This document shows, piece by piece, positions 25,775 to 34,537 of a stretch of 64,000 nucleotides of DNA (position 1 is the stretch's first letter; each line of letters opens with the position of its first letter). Position numbers and translations under genes: made by a program. Source of the stretch: Maritimibacter sp. (GTDB lineage: Bacteria > Pseudomonadota > Alphaproteobacteria > Rhodobacterales > Rhodobacteraceae); NCBI GenBank assembly GCA_002695005.1, contig NZNT01000026.1, forward strand, positions 1-64,000. Reading direction: 5' to 3'. The notes beneath the pieces were generated by a model. It ran no database searches and was not told where the DNA came from. It saw only the letters and a program-made list of their open reading frames with translations.

Positions 25775-26428
25775 TCACCCGTCGAATGTGTATCCAAAGC
25801 GTTCAATATCGGTGCAGCAGGCCTGTGCGACTGCCTCAATTCCCTCTTTGGAATAAGCCTTCCGGTAGTCCCGAACCCGATTCGAGGCGTTTTCGTGGGC
25901 AATTTCGTTAAATTTCAGGCCGAGGGCGGTCTCGACCGGGGCCAGATCCTCGCCGAACCGCTCCAACCGGATGAAATGATCGCCCCGCTCGACCCCGTCG
26001 CGGTCCTCGACGTACCGCCCATAGGGGTTCAGCTCCATCGACCGCAGGATCATCGGGTCCGTCACGAACGCCGCGAAGTCCAGCGCCTTGGCCTTGGCCA
26101 CCGCCGGGTGGTCGAACGCCTGCGCCCCGAGCCAGTGATAATAGCTCACCATCCGGTCCCACGGATTGCGCACGAGCGTGAAGACGAAGAAATCCTCCAT
26201 CTCCTCCTGCGTCACCAGCCCATAAAGATCGGTCAGCATCGAGTGCTTCCACAGCCGGCCTGACGTCTCGATCCCGCGCACCTTGCCACGCCGTTTGCGC
26301 GCCTTGGGCGTATCGCCCAGCATGATATCGTCCTTCATCGCCTTGTCCTCGAGCATGAGGGCCAACGACGTGCCGCCCGTCTTGGGCGCATGGACGAAGA
26401 TATAGCGGCGACCGCGCGAAAGGATCAT
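25775..26428 (-). CDS. Sulfotransferase family protein
   Basis: 217 residues. The 5'-phosphosulfate loop is IFVHAPKTGGTSLALML near the N terminus, and the 3'-phosphate site is FTLVRNPWDRMVSYYHWLG at about 105-123. Both are hallmarks of Golgi-type (family 2) sulfotransferases that use PAPS. FxRLERFGEDLAPVETALGL is also typical. It may sulfate a surface polysaccharide or small molecule; the acceptor is unknown. I chose the ATG at 26428 because the P-loop begins 11 residues later. It is divergent from the acyl-CoA ligase gene (97-base gap). Confidence 0.85.
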   Translation of the reverse strand: MILSRGRRYIFVHAPKTGGTSLALMLEDKAMKDDIMLGDTPKARKRRGKVRGIETSGRLWKHSMLTDLYGLVTQEEMEDFFVFTLVRNPWDRMVSYYHWLGAQAFDHPAVAKAKALDFAAFVTDPMILRSMELNPYGRYVEDRDGVERGDHFIRLERFGEDLAPVETALGLKFNEIAHENASNRVRDYRKAYSKEGIEAVAQACCTDIERFGYTFDG

Positions 26429-26525
26429 GGCGAACCGTAACCCCGTGTCGCATCCGCGAAAACCCGGATTGACCGCACGCGAACGATCCGTCCTAATCGG
26501 GCGCGGGAGACCAAGGGAGGACATC

Positions 26526-28154
26526 ATGGGCTGGCTGGCCGACGAAACCGGGCTTGAGAAGAACGCGGCGAACTTCGTGCCGCTCACGCCGCTGTCGCAT
26601 ATCCGGCGCGCCGCGCGCCTGTTCCCCGAACGCACATCGGTGGTTCACGCCGACCGGCGGTTCACATGGGGCGAAACCCACGCCCGCGCCTCGCGCTTCG
26701 CTTCCGCCCTGGCCCGCGCCGGTGTCGCCCCAGGTGATGTGGTCGCGACCGTGATCCCCAACACGCTCGCCCAGGTCGAGGCAAGCTGGGGCGTGCCCGC
26801 CGCCGGGGCGATCCTGAACACCATCAACGTGCGCCTCGACGTGGGCACGGTGGCCTACATCCTCGAACATGGCGGGGCCAAGGTGGTGCTCGCCGACACC
26901 CAGTTCCTGACCGTGGTGGAAAAAGCCATCGCGCAGATGGACGGACCAAAGCCTAAGGTCGTCGAAGTCGCCGCCCCGGAAGCGGGCCACCCGGCCAGCG
27001 GCACGCATGAGGAATACGAGGACTTCCTGTCCTCCGGCGACCCCGCGTTCGACTGGATCATGCCGGAAGACGAATGGGAAAGCCTCGCACTCAACTACAC
27101 TTCCGGCACCACGGGGCGGCCCAAGGGTGTCGTCTCCTCCCACCGGGGCGCGTACCTGCACACGATGGGCGTGGCTGTCGCATGGGGCCTGAACAAAGAC
27201 ACGCGCTACCTCACCATCGTGCCGCTCTTTCACTGCAACAACTGGTGCCACACCTGGACGATCCCGGCCGTGGGCGGCACCATCATCACCTGCCGCGACA
27301 TCACCGCGAAAGCGATCTACGATGCCATCGCGGATGAGGGCGTGACCCATTTCGGCGGCGCACCCATCGTGCTGGGCCTGATGGTGAACGCCAAGGACGC
27401 CGACCGCCGCACCTTCGATCACATCGTCGAGGTCTACACCGCCGGCGCCCCGCCGCCGGCCGCAACGCTGGCGGCCATCGAGCCGCTGGGCTTCCACGTC
27501 TGCCAAGTCTACGGGCTGACCGAGACATACGGCCACATCACCGAAACCCTGTGGAAGGACGCGTGGGAAGATCTGCCCGACACCGAGCGCTACGCCATCA
27601 AGGCCCGGCAGGGCGTGGGACATGCGGATATGGAGGACGTCACCGTCCTCGACTCCGACACCATGCAACAGGTCCCGTGGGACGGCGAAACGGTGGGCGA
27701 GATCATGGCGCGCGGCAATGTCATGATGAAGGGCTACCTGAAGAACCCGGACGCCACGCAAGAGGCCTTCCGGGGCGGCTATTTCCACTCCGGCGACATC
27801 GCGTTCCAGCACCCGGACGGCTACATCAAGATCACCGACCGGGCGAAGGACGTCATCATCTCGGGCGGCGAGAATGTCTCGTCGGTCGAGGTCGAGGACG
27901 TGCTGATGCATCACCCTGCCGTGTCGCTCTGCGCCGTGGTCGCCAAACCGGACGAGAAATGGGGCGAGGTGCCCTGCGCCTTCGTCGAGTTGAAGGAGGG
28001 CGCAGAGGTGACGGAGGACGAACTCATCGCCCACACCCGCGCCCAGCTCGCAGGCTTCAAGACACCCAAGCGAGTGGTCTTCACCGAATTGCCCAAGACC
28101 TCCACGGGCAAGATCCAGAAGTTCGAATTGCGCAAGATGGTGGCCGACCTCTGA
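26526..28154 (+). CDS. Acyl-CoA synthetase (AMP-binding)
   Basis: 542 residues of the ANL superfamily. Motifs are LNYTSGTTGRPKGVV (A3, P-loop), VYGLTETYGH (A5), GYFHSGDIAFQHPDGYIKITDRAKDVIISGGENVSSVEVEDVL (A7-A8 hinge) and PKTSTGKIQKFELRK with the catalytic Lys (A10). It activates a carboxylic acid through an acyl-adenylate to its CoA thioester. The N-terminal FVPLTPLSHIRRAARLFPERTSVVH is typical of medium/long-chain and methylmercaptopropionate (DmdB-like) ligases, so the substrate is uncertain. GGGAGGA precedes the ATG. Confidence 0.9.
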   Translation: MGWLADETGLEKNAANFVPLTPLSHIRRAARLFPERTSVVHADRRFTWGETHARASRFASALARAGVAPGDVVATVIPNTLAQVEASWGVPAAGAILNTINVRLDVGTVAYILEHGGAKVVLADTQFLTVVEKAIAQMDGPKPKVVEVAAPEAGHPASGTHEEYEDFLSSGDPAFDWIMPEDEWESLALNYTSGTTGRPKGVVSSHRGAYLHTMGVAVAWGLNKDTRYLTIVPLFHCNNWCHTWTIPAVGGTIITCRDITAKAIYDAIADEGVTHFGGAPIVLGLMVNAKDADRRTFDHIVEVYTAGAPPPAATLAAIEPLGFHVCQVYGLTETYGHITETLWKDAWEDLPDTERYAIKARQGVGHADMEDVTVLDSDTMQQVPWDGETVGEIMARGNVMMKGYLKNPDATQEAFRGGYFHSGDIAFQHPDGYIKITDRAKDVIISGGENVSSVEVEDVLMHHPAVSLCAVVAKPDEKWGEVPCAFVELKEGAEVTEDELIAHTRAQLAGFKTPKRVVFTELPKTSTGKIQKFELRKMVADL

Positions 28155-28228
28155 CCGCGCTGCCTGTTCACTGAAAGTTCACCACGCGCCTGATTGCTGC
28201 GGGCACGTCAGGAACATAATGTGAACAT

Positions 28229-29461
28229 ATGGCCCGCCTGACCCTCGACCAAAAACTCGCGATCCTCTCCGATGCCGCGAAATACGATGCCTCCTGCGCC
28301 TCCAGCGGGGGGCAAAAGCGGGACTCGCGCGACGGCAAGGGGATCGGCTCGGTGACAGGCTCCGGCATCTGCCATGCCTACGCGCCGGACGGGCGCTGCA
28401 TCAGCCTGCTCAAGATCCTGATGACGAACTTCTGCATCTACGACTGCGCCTATTGCGTGAATCGTGTCAGCAGCAACGTGCAACGCGCCCGCTTCACACC
28501 CGAAGAGGTCGTGACCCTCACACTCGAATTCTACCGGCGCAACTATATCGAGGGGCTGTTTTTGTCCTCCGGCATCATTCGCACGCCCGACGATACGATG
28601 GCCGACATGGTCCGCATCGCCCGAATGCTGCGCGAAGATCACGGGTTTCGCGGCTACATCCACCTCAAGACCATCCCCGACGCCTCGCCCGACCTCTTGG
28701 ACGAGGCAGGCCGCTACGCCGACCGCCTGTCGATCAACGTCGAACTGCCGACCGACGCCTCGGTCAAATCCTACGCGCCTGAGAAATCCCCCGCCCGCAT
28801 CCGCCGCGCGATGGCCGACGTGCGCCTGCGCAAAGAGGCGGCGGGCGACAAGACCCACACTGGCCGCCGCGCCCCCAAGTTCGCCCCCGCCGGGCAGTCC
28901 ACCCAGATGATCGTCGGCGCGGACGGCGCCAGCGACACGACCATACTGCAAAGCTCCACCCGGCTTTACGCAAGCTACGGCCTGAAACGCGTCTACTACT
29001 CCGCCTTCTCGCCGATCCCCGACAGCTCCGCCGCCCTGCCTCTCATCTCCCCGCCCCTCGTGCGCGAACACAGGCTCTATCAGGCCGACTGGCTCATGCG
29101 GTTCTACGGCTTCGACGTGGGCGAAATCACGGGCGCGCGTCCCGACGGCAACCTCGACCTCACGATGGACCCGAAACTCGCCTGGGCGCTGGCCAACCGC
29201 CACCTCTTCCCGGTCGACATCAACCGCGCCGACCGCGAAACGCTGCTCCGCGTCCCCGGCATCGGCACCCGCACCGTCGGCCGCATCCTGAAAACCCGCC
29301 GCCACCGCACGCTGCGTTACGAGGACCTCATGCGCATGGGCGCGAACCTGAAGAACGCCCACCCCTTCCTTACAGCCCTCGACTGGCGCCCCCGCAACCT
29401 CGACGCGGCGGACCTCAAGGCCCGCTTCGCCCCGCCGCCCGAGCAACTGTCGCTGTTCTGA
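28229..29461 (+). CDS. Radical SAM protein of the DNA modification/repair type (UdgX partner)
   Basis: 410 residues. The radical SAM cluster motif CxxxCxxC is C69-IYD-C73-AY-C76. The flanking SGGQKRDSRDGKGIGSVTGSGICHAYAPDGRCISLLKILMTNFCIYDC is the hallmark of the putative DNA modification/repair radical SAM family. The C terminus has a helix-hairpin-helix DNA-binding element (INRADRETLLRVPGIGTRTVGRIL). Its stop overlaps the next gene (TGATG), which encodes a UdgX fusion. The two families usually occur together, implying a joint role on damaged or modified DNA; the reaction is unknown. Confidence 0.88.
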   Translation: MARLTLDQKLAILSDAAKYDASCASSGGQKRDSRDGKGIGSVTGSGICHAYAPDGRCISLLKILMTNFCIYDCAYCVNRVSSNVQRARFTPEEVVTLTLEFYRRNYIEGLFLSSGIIRTPDDTMADMVRIARMLREDHGFRGYIHLKTIPDASPDLLDEAGRYADRLSINVELPTDASVKSYAPEKSPARIRRAMADVRLRKEAAGDKTHTGRRAPKFAPAGQSTQMIVGADGASDTTILQSSTRLYASYGLKRVYYSAFSPIPDSSAALPLISPPLVREHRLYQADWLMRFYGFDVGEITGARPDGNLDLTMDPKLAWALANRHLFPVDINRADRETLLRVPGIGTRTVGRILKTRRHRTLRYEDLMRMGANLKNAHPFLTALDWRPRNLDAADLKARFAPPPEQLSLF

Positions 29462-30885
29462 TGCTGCGCGTCTCGCTCCCCAAGGTCGGCACCTATGAGG
29501 CATGGCGCAACCACGCGCGCGCCTTTCTGGCCAGTGAGACGCCGCCCGAAGACATCCTCTGGCACCGGGGCGCGGGCGGCGGCGATCTCTTCGCCGCCAC
29601 CGTGCCGACCCCGCGCGCGGCACCTCAGACGACGGTGCCCCGGGATTTCGTCGCCCTCGCCCGGCTCGCCGTCCATCACTCCGACCCGGAACGGTTCGCC
29701 CGCCTCTACGCGCTCCTCTGGGCGCTCGGAACCCGCCCGCGCCTGACCGACGACCGGGGCGACCCGCGCGTGGCGCACCTCAACCGACTTGCGAAAGAGG
29801 TCGGACGCGACCGCCACAAGATGCACGCCTTCGTCCGCTTCCGCGACATGGGCTCCCAGACGGACCGCCGCCGCTTCGCCGCGTGGTTCGAACCCTCGCA
29901 TCCGATCCTCGAAATCGGCGCGCCGTTCTTCGCCAAACGCTTCGGCGACATGGACTGGTCGATCTTCACGCCCGACATGACCGCGCATTTCGTCGCCGGC
30001 ACCCTCACCTTCACGGACCCCGCCCCGCGGCCCGACCTGCCCGACGACGCGGCGGAAGACCTCTGGCGCACCTATTTCCGCTCGATCTTCAACCCGGCCC
30101 GCCTGAAGCCCAAGGCCATGCAGGCCGAGATGCCCAAGAAATACTGGCGCAACATGCCCGAGGCAGGACTGATCCCCGAGCTCATCGCCACCGCCGAGAG
30201 CCGCGCCCGCGAAATGGCCGAGGCCACGCCCACCCTCGCGCCCGCCCGCGCCGAAAAGGTCGCCGCCCGGGTGGCCCAATCGCAAGAGGCGCTCACCGCC
30301 TCGCAAGACCGCTTCCACGCCGCCCTCGACGCCTGCACCCGCTGCCCGCTCCACGCGAACGCCACCCAGGCCGTCCCCGGCGAGGGCCCCACGGACGCGC
30401 CCCTCATGTTCGTCGGCGAGCAACCGGGCGACCGCGAAGACCTGACAGGCCGCCCCTTCACCGGCCCCGCGGGCCAACTCTTCGACCGCGCGCTCGCCTC
30501 AGCCGGCATCGACCGCACCACGGCCTATGTCACCAACGCGGTCAAACACTTCAAATTCACCCCGCGCGGCAAACGCCGTCTCCATCAGGCGCCGAACCGC
30601 GAGGAAATCGCACACTGCCGCTGGTGGCTCGACCTCGAACGCGAACGCGTGCGACCCGACCTCACCGTCGCCCTCGGCGCCACCGCGCTCGAAAGCCTGA
30701 CGGGCGATCGCCGCGCGCTCCTCGAACGCCGGGGCAGGATCGAAGAAACGACAGACGGCGCGCCGCTCCTGGTCACGATCCACCCCAGCTACATCCTGCG
30801 CCTCCCGGACCCTGTGCACAAAGCCGAGGAAGAAGCCCGCTTCATCGAAGACCTCCGCGCCGCCCGCGCCCACCTGCCGACATGA
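29461..30885 (+). CDS. DUF4130 - UdgX uracil-DNA-binding fusion protein
   Basis: 474 residues in two parts. Residues about 1-250 match the DUF4130 DNA-metabolism family (HAFVRFRDMG, FEPSHPILEIGAPFFAKRFGDMDWSIFTPD, MPKKYWRNMPEA). Residues about 272-474 are a UdgX domain of the uracil-DNA glycosylase superfamily. It shows C282xxC285 and C376 as Fe-S ligand candidates, GEQPGD (309-314), and the UdgX-specific insertion GKRRLHQAPN. His365 is the residue that becomes covalently linked to DNA after uracil removal. HPSY at 431-434 is the C-terminal catalytic motif. It is coupled to the radical SAM gene by TGATG. Confidence 0.9.
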   Translation: MLRVSLPKVGTYEAWRNHARAFLASETPPEDILWHRGAGGGDLFAATVPTPRAAPQTTVPRDFVALARLAVHHSDPERFARLYALLWALGTRPRLTDDRGDPRVAHLNRLAKEVGRDRHKMHAFVRFRDMGSQTDRRRFAAWFEPSHPILEIGAPFFAKRFGDMDWSIFTPDMTAHFVAGTLTFTDPAPRPDLPDDAAEDLWRTYFRSIFNPARLKPKAMQAEMPKKYWRNMPEAGLIPELIATAESRAREMAEATPTLAPARAEKVAARVAQSQEALTASQDRFHAALDACTRCPLHANATQAVPGEGPTDAPLMFVGEQPGDREDLTGRPFTGPAGQLFDRALASAGIDRTTAYVTNAVKHFKFTPRGKRRLHQAPNREEIAHCRWWLDLERERVRPDLTVALGATALESLTGDRRALLERRGRIEETTDGAPLLVTIHPSYILRLPDPVHKAEEEARFIEDLRAARAHLPT

Positions 30886-30906
30886 AAAGGGACGCTCCCG
30901 CGCCCC

Positions 30907-30960
30907 CCTTCTTCGTTCTTCAAATACTTCGGGAGGTCAGGAGGGCTGGCCCTCCTGAGG
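30907..30960 (-). repeat. Intergenic repeat copy B: hairpin plus conserved tail
   Basis: Read on the minus strand: hairpin GGAGGGCCAGCCCTCC (about 30939-30954), then CCTCCCGAAGTATTTGAAGA (tail, 30907-30936). The hairpin and the first 14 tail bases are nearly identical to copy A. It lies between the convergent ends of the UdgX and ligB genes and would be transcribed after ligB. Confidence 0.6.
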
Positions 30961-31017
30961 CGGCGCCAGCCGCCTTCCCGCCGCGACGCAGGGCGCGAAG
31001 CCCTGCGGCGCAATCCC

Positions 31018-31866
31018 TCAGGCGGCACATTCCAGCAAAAGCGTCCCGGCCGCCGTGTTCGAAATCGGAATGTGATAATTCCGCGTGATCTCGTTCACGT
31101 CGTCGCCCAGCGCCCCGCGCATCATCATCCACATCAGGAACTCGGTCCCCTGCGCCCCGGCCTTTTCGACCAGCTCCATGCGGGTGATCTTGGTCAGCTC
31201 TTCCGGGTTCGACACGATGTTGTCGAGGCAGTACTGATCGAACTCCTTGTTGATGAAGCCCGCGCGCTGCCCGTCCAGCTGGTGGCTCAGACCACCGGTG
31301 CCGAGGATCACGATGGTCGCGTCCTCCGGGAACGACCGCAGCGCCTTGCCCAGCGCCTTGCCGAAGTCCAGCGCCCGCGCCAGCGTCGGGATCGGGTGCT
31401 GCACGGTGTTGGCCGAAATCGGAACGGTTTTCGGCATATCCGGGTGATGTGGCGCACCAGGCCAGAACAGCTGCATCGGCACGACGAACCCATGGTCGAC
31501 CGCCAGCTCCTGACAGGTGGTCAGGTCGAAATGATCGGCCACCATGCTCTCGGCGATATGCCAGCTCAGCTCCGGCGCACCGGGGAACGGGTCGAGCGCG
31601 GGCAGGCCCCAGCCCTCGTCCTCGTTGCGGTACTCGTTCGCGCACCCGATCGCGAAGGTCGGCATCCGGTCGAGGAAGAAGCCAAGCCCGTGGTCGTTGT
31701 AGATATTGATGCAGTAGTCGGGCTTGTGATCCTTGATCCACTGGTGAACCTTCGGATAGCCGTCGAAAAAGGGCTTCCAGTACGGATCGTCATAAAGCTC
31801 CTTCTGGATCGCATTGCCGACCGCCGGAATGTGGGACGTGGTGATCCCGCCAAGAATTTTCGCCAT
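31018..31866 (-). CDS. ligB: Protocatechuate 4,5-dioxygenase beta subunit (copy 1)
   Basis: 282 residues, the catalytic subunit of a class III extradiol dioxygenase. Fe(II) ligands expected from LigB are present: His12 (TSHIPAVG), His59 (YNDHGLGFF) and Glu242. The catalytic base His195 is in GTGGLSHQL and His125 in AVDHGFVVP. With LigA it cleaves the 4,5 bond of protocatechuate, or a related substrate such as gallate, to 4-carboxy-2-hydroxymuconate semialdehyde. It follows ligA by 12 bases. A second paralogous pair lies at 38387-39636 with clearly different sequence. Confidence 0.93.
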   Translation of the reverse strand: MAKILGGITTSHIPAVGNAIQKELYDDPYWKPFFDGYPKVHQWIKDHKPDYCINIYNDHGLGFFLDRMPTFAIGCANEYRNEDEGWGLPALDPFPGAPELSWHIAESMVADHFDLTTCQELAVDHGFVVPMQLFWPGAPHHPDMPKTVPISANTVQHPIPTLARALDFGKALGKALRSFPEDATIVILGTGGLSHQLDGQRAGFINKEFDQYCLDNIVSNPEELTKITRMELVEKAGAQGTEFLMWMMMRGALGDDVNEITRNYHIPISNTAAGTLLLECAA

Positions 31867-31878
31867 TGTCCGTCCCCC

Positions 31879-32238
31879 TTACGCCTGGCTCGCCAGGTAT
31901 TCCTTGAATTCTTCGGTGGTCTTGCCGGTCTGAAGCCCGCCCACATCCTGCACGCCAAGGCCGAAGATCCCGGCGAATTTGGCGAGGTAGTAGATGTTGC
32001 CACCGGCAGCGATGAGACCCAGCACATTGCGCTCGCGCACGGCGGTCTTCTGCTCGTCATTCAGGCCGTATTTCTCCATCCAGCCTTCTTCGTCGGCCCG
32101 GAAGCTTTCGCGGTTCTCGGCCTTGTTGAAGTCGTAGCACATCTTGTTCAGCGCATAGCCTTTCATGGCCATCTTGCCGTCGAAGATCGTCGTGCCCGGA
32201 ATGTCGATGTGATAGTCGTAGCCCGGCATATCATGCAT
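31879..32238 (-). CDS. ligA: Protocatechuate 4,5-dioxygenase alpha subunit (copy 1)
   Basis: 119 residues, the small helical LigA subunit that caps the LigB active site. DIPGTTIFDGKMAMKGYALNKMCYDF, the conserved NREsFRADEEGWMEKYGL block and LGLIAAGGNIYYLAKFAGIFGLGVQDVGG identify it. It is first gene of the ligAB pair. AAGGAGG precedes the ATG at 32238, and a Crp/Fnr-type box lies 57-70 bases upstream. Compared with copy 2 it is 13 residues shorter at the C terminus and lacks the Arg/Lys-rich tail. Confidence 0.92.
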   Translation of the reverse strand: MHDMPGYDYHIDIPGTTIFDGKMAMKGYALNKMCYDFNKAENRESFRADEEGWMEKYGLNDEQKTAVRERNVLGLIAAGGNIYYLAKFAGIFGLGVQDVGGLQTGKTTEEFKEYLASQA

Positions 32239-32294
32239 GGCCGTTCCTCCTTGATTGATCTGAGCCTGTGTCGCACGCGCCGCCGCGCGCCAAT

Positions 32295-32308
32295 TTGACC
32301 TGAATCAA
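32295..32308. promoter_or_regulatory. Crp/Fnr-family box upstream of ligAB copy 1
   Basis: TTGACCTGAATCAA matches the FnrL/Dnr consensus TTGAT-N4-ATCAA at nine of ten defined positions (C instead of T at position 5). It is centred about 64 bases before the ligA start, a position compatible with activation or repression. Only single-site evidence. Confidence 0.4.
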
Positions 32309-32509
32309 GCCACATCCCGTTCCGCGTCGATTGAATGATCGGAACGCAAATCTTATGGGCTACGGGCACGCAAAGTGGCCACGAAAGGCCGTGCAGGCAG
32401 GCGCAAATGCCCATACGCCGCCGTCCGGACGCGCAGGTCTCTATAGGTTCAGATGTTCAGGGAGGTCGGGGACCGGGCCACGCGTGCAGCCCGGCCTGAC
32501 ATGGCGCGG

Positions 32510-33403
32510 TCAGCGCGCCCAGTAAAGCCGCATCGGGTTATCGACGAGGAGCTTGCGCTGTTCCTCGTCCGTCGGCGCGATCCGGGGAATGAAATCCACG
32601 AGGTTGCCGTCGTCGGGCATGTGGCTCTTCATGTTCGGATGCGGCCAGTCCGTGCCCCAGAGCACCCGGTCCGGGAACCGCTCCACCACCGCGCGCGCGA
32701 ACGGCACCACGTCGTCATAGGCGGGCGGGCCCGAGACGGACAGACGCTCCGGGCAGGTCACTTTCGACCAGATGTTGTCGTTGTCTTCCATCAGCTTCAG
32801 GAAGCGCTGGAAATCCGGGTGATCGACACCCTTCTCCACGTCGGGCCGTCCCATGTGGTCGACCACGATGATCCCCGGCAGGCTTTCGAGGAACGGCACC
32901 AGCTCCTCCAGATCGGCGGCTTCGAAGTAGACCACGATGGACCAGCCGAACTCCTGGATACGCTCGGCCACTTGGGTGAAATGCTCACGCGGCGTCGCAT
33001 CGACCAGACGCTTGACGAAGTTGAAGCGCACTCCGCGCACGCCCGCCTCGTCGAGTTCAGCAAGCTCCTCACGCGTGATGTCATGGCGCACGCTCGCCAC
33101 GCCGCGGGCCAGATCGCCCGCCGTTCGACAGGCATCCGCCATCGCCGCGTTGTCCTTGCCGTGGCAGGTCGCCTGCACGATCACGTTGCGGGTGAAGCCG
33201 AGGAAATCGCGCAGTTCGTAAAGCTTGTCCTTCCCCGCGTTGCAGGGCGTGTACTTGCGCTCCGGCGCGAAGGGAAACTCCGGGCTCGGCCCGAACACAT
33301 GGCAATGCGCGTCCACCGCCCCTTCGGGCAGCTTGAAGTCGGGCTTCTTGGGGTCCGGGTGGAAATCCAGCCAGTCGGCGTCTTTCACTTGGGTCTCGGT
33401 CAT
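32510..33403 (-). CDS. ligI: 2-pyrone-4,6-dicarboxylate hydrolase
   Basis: 297 residues of the amidohydrolase superfamily. VDAHCHVFGPSPEFPFAPERKYTP is the LigI N terminus with the HxH pair. VVDHMGRPDV and RVLWGTDWPHPNM carry the later His and the catalytic Asp. It hydrolyses 2-pyrone-4,6-dicarboxylate to 4-oxalomesaconate. I chose the ATG at 33403 because GGAG lies 8-11 bases upstream; a TTG at 33415 would overlap the preceding gene. It follows the tautomerase gene by one base and precedes ligA copy 1 by 271 bases. Confidence 0.94.
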   Translation of the reverse strand: MTETQVKDADWLDFHPDPKKPDFKLPEGAVDAHCHVFGPSPEFPFAPERKYTPCNAGKDKLYELRDFLGFTRNVIVQATCHGKDNAAMADACRTAGDLARGVASVRHDITREELAELDEAGVRGVRFNFVKRLVDATPREHFTQVAERIQEFGWSIVVYFEAADLEELVPFLESLPGIIVVDHMGRPDVEKGVDHPDFQRFLKLMEDNDNIWSKVTCPERLSVSGPPAYDDVVPFARAVVERFPDRVLWGTDWPHPNMKSHMPDDGNLVDFIPRIAPTDEEQRKLLVDNPMRLYWAR

Positions 33404-33404
33404 C

Positions 33405-34463
33405 TCAGTCTCCAAACACTTCGCCGTCCATCAGCTTGCGCGCCGTGCGCAGGATGGCGGCGGACACCGGCGTTCCCGCCGCGTCCAGTTTCGCGATCAC
33501 GGTCATCTCGCCCGTGGGATGTTCGATGGAAAGGCTGCGCTCGTCGCCCTCCCCGGTCTCGGCCAGCGCCTGCGCGGGCGACCCTTCGAGCAGGCAGGCC
33601 GTCGCCACGCTCACCGCGCCCAGAACCCCGATGGTCTTGTGGCAGCGATGCGGGATGAAGGTGCGCGTGTTCACCGCGCCCCCGGCTTTGGGTGCCGTGA
33701 CCATCGTCATCTTGGGCACCGATTTCTCTTTCACGTCGCCAAGGTTCATCATCGGCCCACAGGCCAGCCGGATCGCCTCCAGCTTGGCCCGCAAATCCTC
33801 GTTGGCCTCAAGCTCTTCCGGCGTCTCATCGCCCGTGATCCCCATGTCGGCCCCGCGCATCACGACCACGGGCATCCCGTTGTCGATCATCGTGACCTCG
33901 ACACCCTCGACGGTGTCCACCACGTTGCCGGTGGGCAAGAGCGCGCCGCAGGACGACCCGGCCGTATCCTTGAACTCCAGCGGGATCGGCGCCGCCGTGC
34001 CCGGCACCCCGTCGATGGCCGCCTCGCCCGCATAGGACACCACGCCACCCGGAGTCTTCACATCCGCGACGGCGACCTGTCCGGTGTTCTCCATGTAGAT
34101 CGACACGCGGGTCTGGTCCCCCGTCGCGTCGATCAACCCGCGCTCGATGGCGAAGGGGCCGACACCGGCCAGCATGTTGCCGCAGTTCTGCTTGTCCGTG
34201 ACGATGGGCTGATCCACGAAAACCTGAAGGAAGAGGTAGTCGACATCGACCCCCTCCCTCTCGGACTTGCGCACCACGGCGATCTTGGAGGTGAGCGGAT
34301 CGGTCCCGCCCATCCCGTCGATCTGGCGAATGTCCGGCGATCCCATGACGCGCAGCAGGAAGGCATCGCGCGTCGCTTCGTCCGACGGCAGGTCGTCCGA
34401 CAGGAAAAATCCGCCCTTCGACGTGCCGCCGCGCATCCACATGCAGCGCACGCCCTCAGACAT
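33405..34463 (-). CDS. 4-oxalomesaconate tautomerase (PrpF fold)
   Basis: 352 residues of the PrpF/GalD/LigU isomerase family. VRCMWMRGGTSKGGFFLSDDLP is the family N terminus, the central QNCGNMLAGVGPFAIERGLI includes the conserved Cys, and SSCGALLPTGN is near the middle. It interconverts keto and enol forms of 4-oxalomesaconate so that the hydratase can act. I took the ATG at 34463 (MSEGVR); a GTG at 34484 would add seven residues. It lies inside a five-gene operon from galB to ligI. Confidence 0.91.
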   Translation of the reverse strand: MSEGVRCMWMRGGTSKGGFFLSDDLPSDEATRDAFLLRVMGSPDIRQIDGMGGTDPLTSKIAVVRKSEREGVDVDYLFLQVFVDQPIVTDKQNCGNMLAGVGPFAIERGLIDATGDQTRVSIYMENTGQVAVADVKTPGGVVSYAGEAAIDGVPGTAAPIPLEFKDTAGSSCGALLPTGNVVDTVEGVEVTMIDNGMPVVVMRGADMGITGDETPEELEANEDLRAKLEAIRLACGPMMNLGDVKEKSVPKMTMVTAPKAGGAVNTRTFIPHRCHKTIGVLGAVSVATACLLEGSPAQALAETGEGDERSLSIEHPTGEMTVIAKLDAAGTPVSAAILRTARKLMDGEVFGD

Positions 34464-34537
34464 GCCCGCACCCGGCGTATGCACAAAGTGTATGTACAGC
34501 GTGTGTACGCGGTGTGTACGCGCTGTGCATGGCCCGC

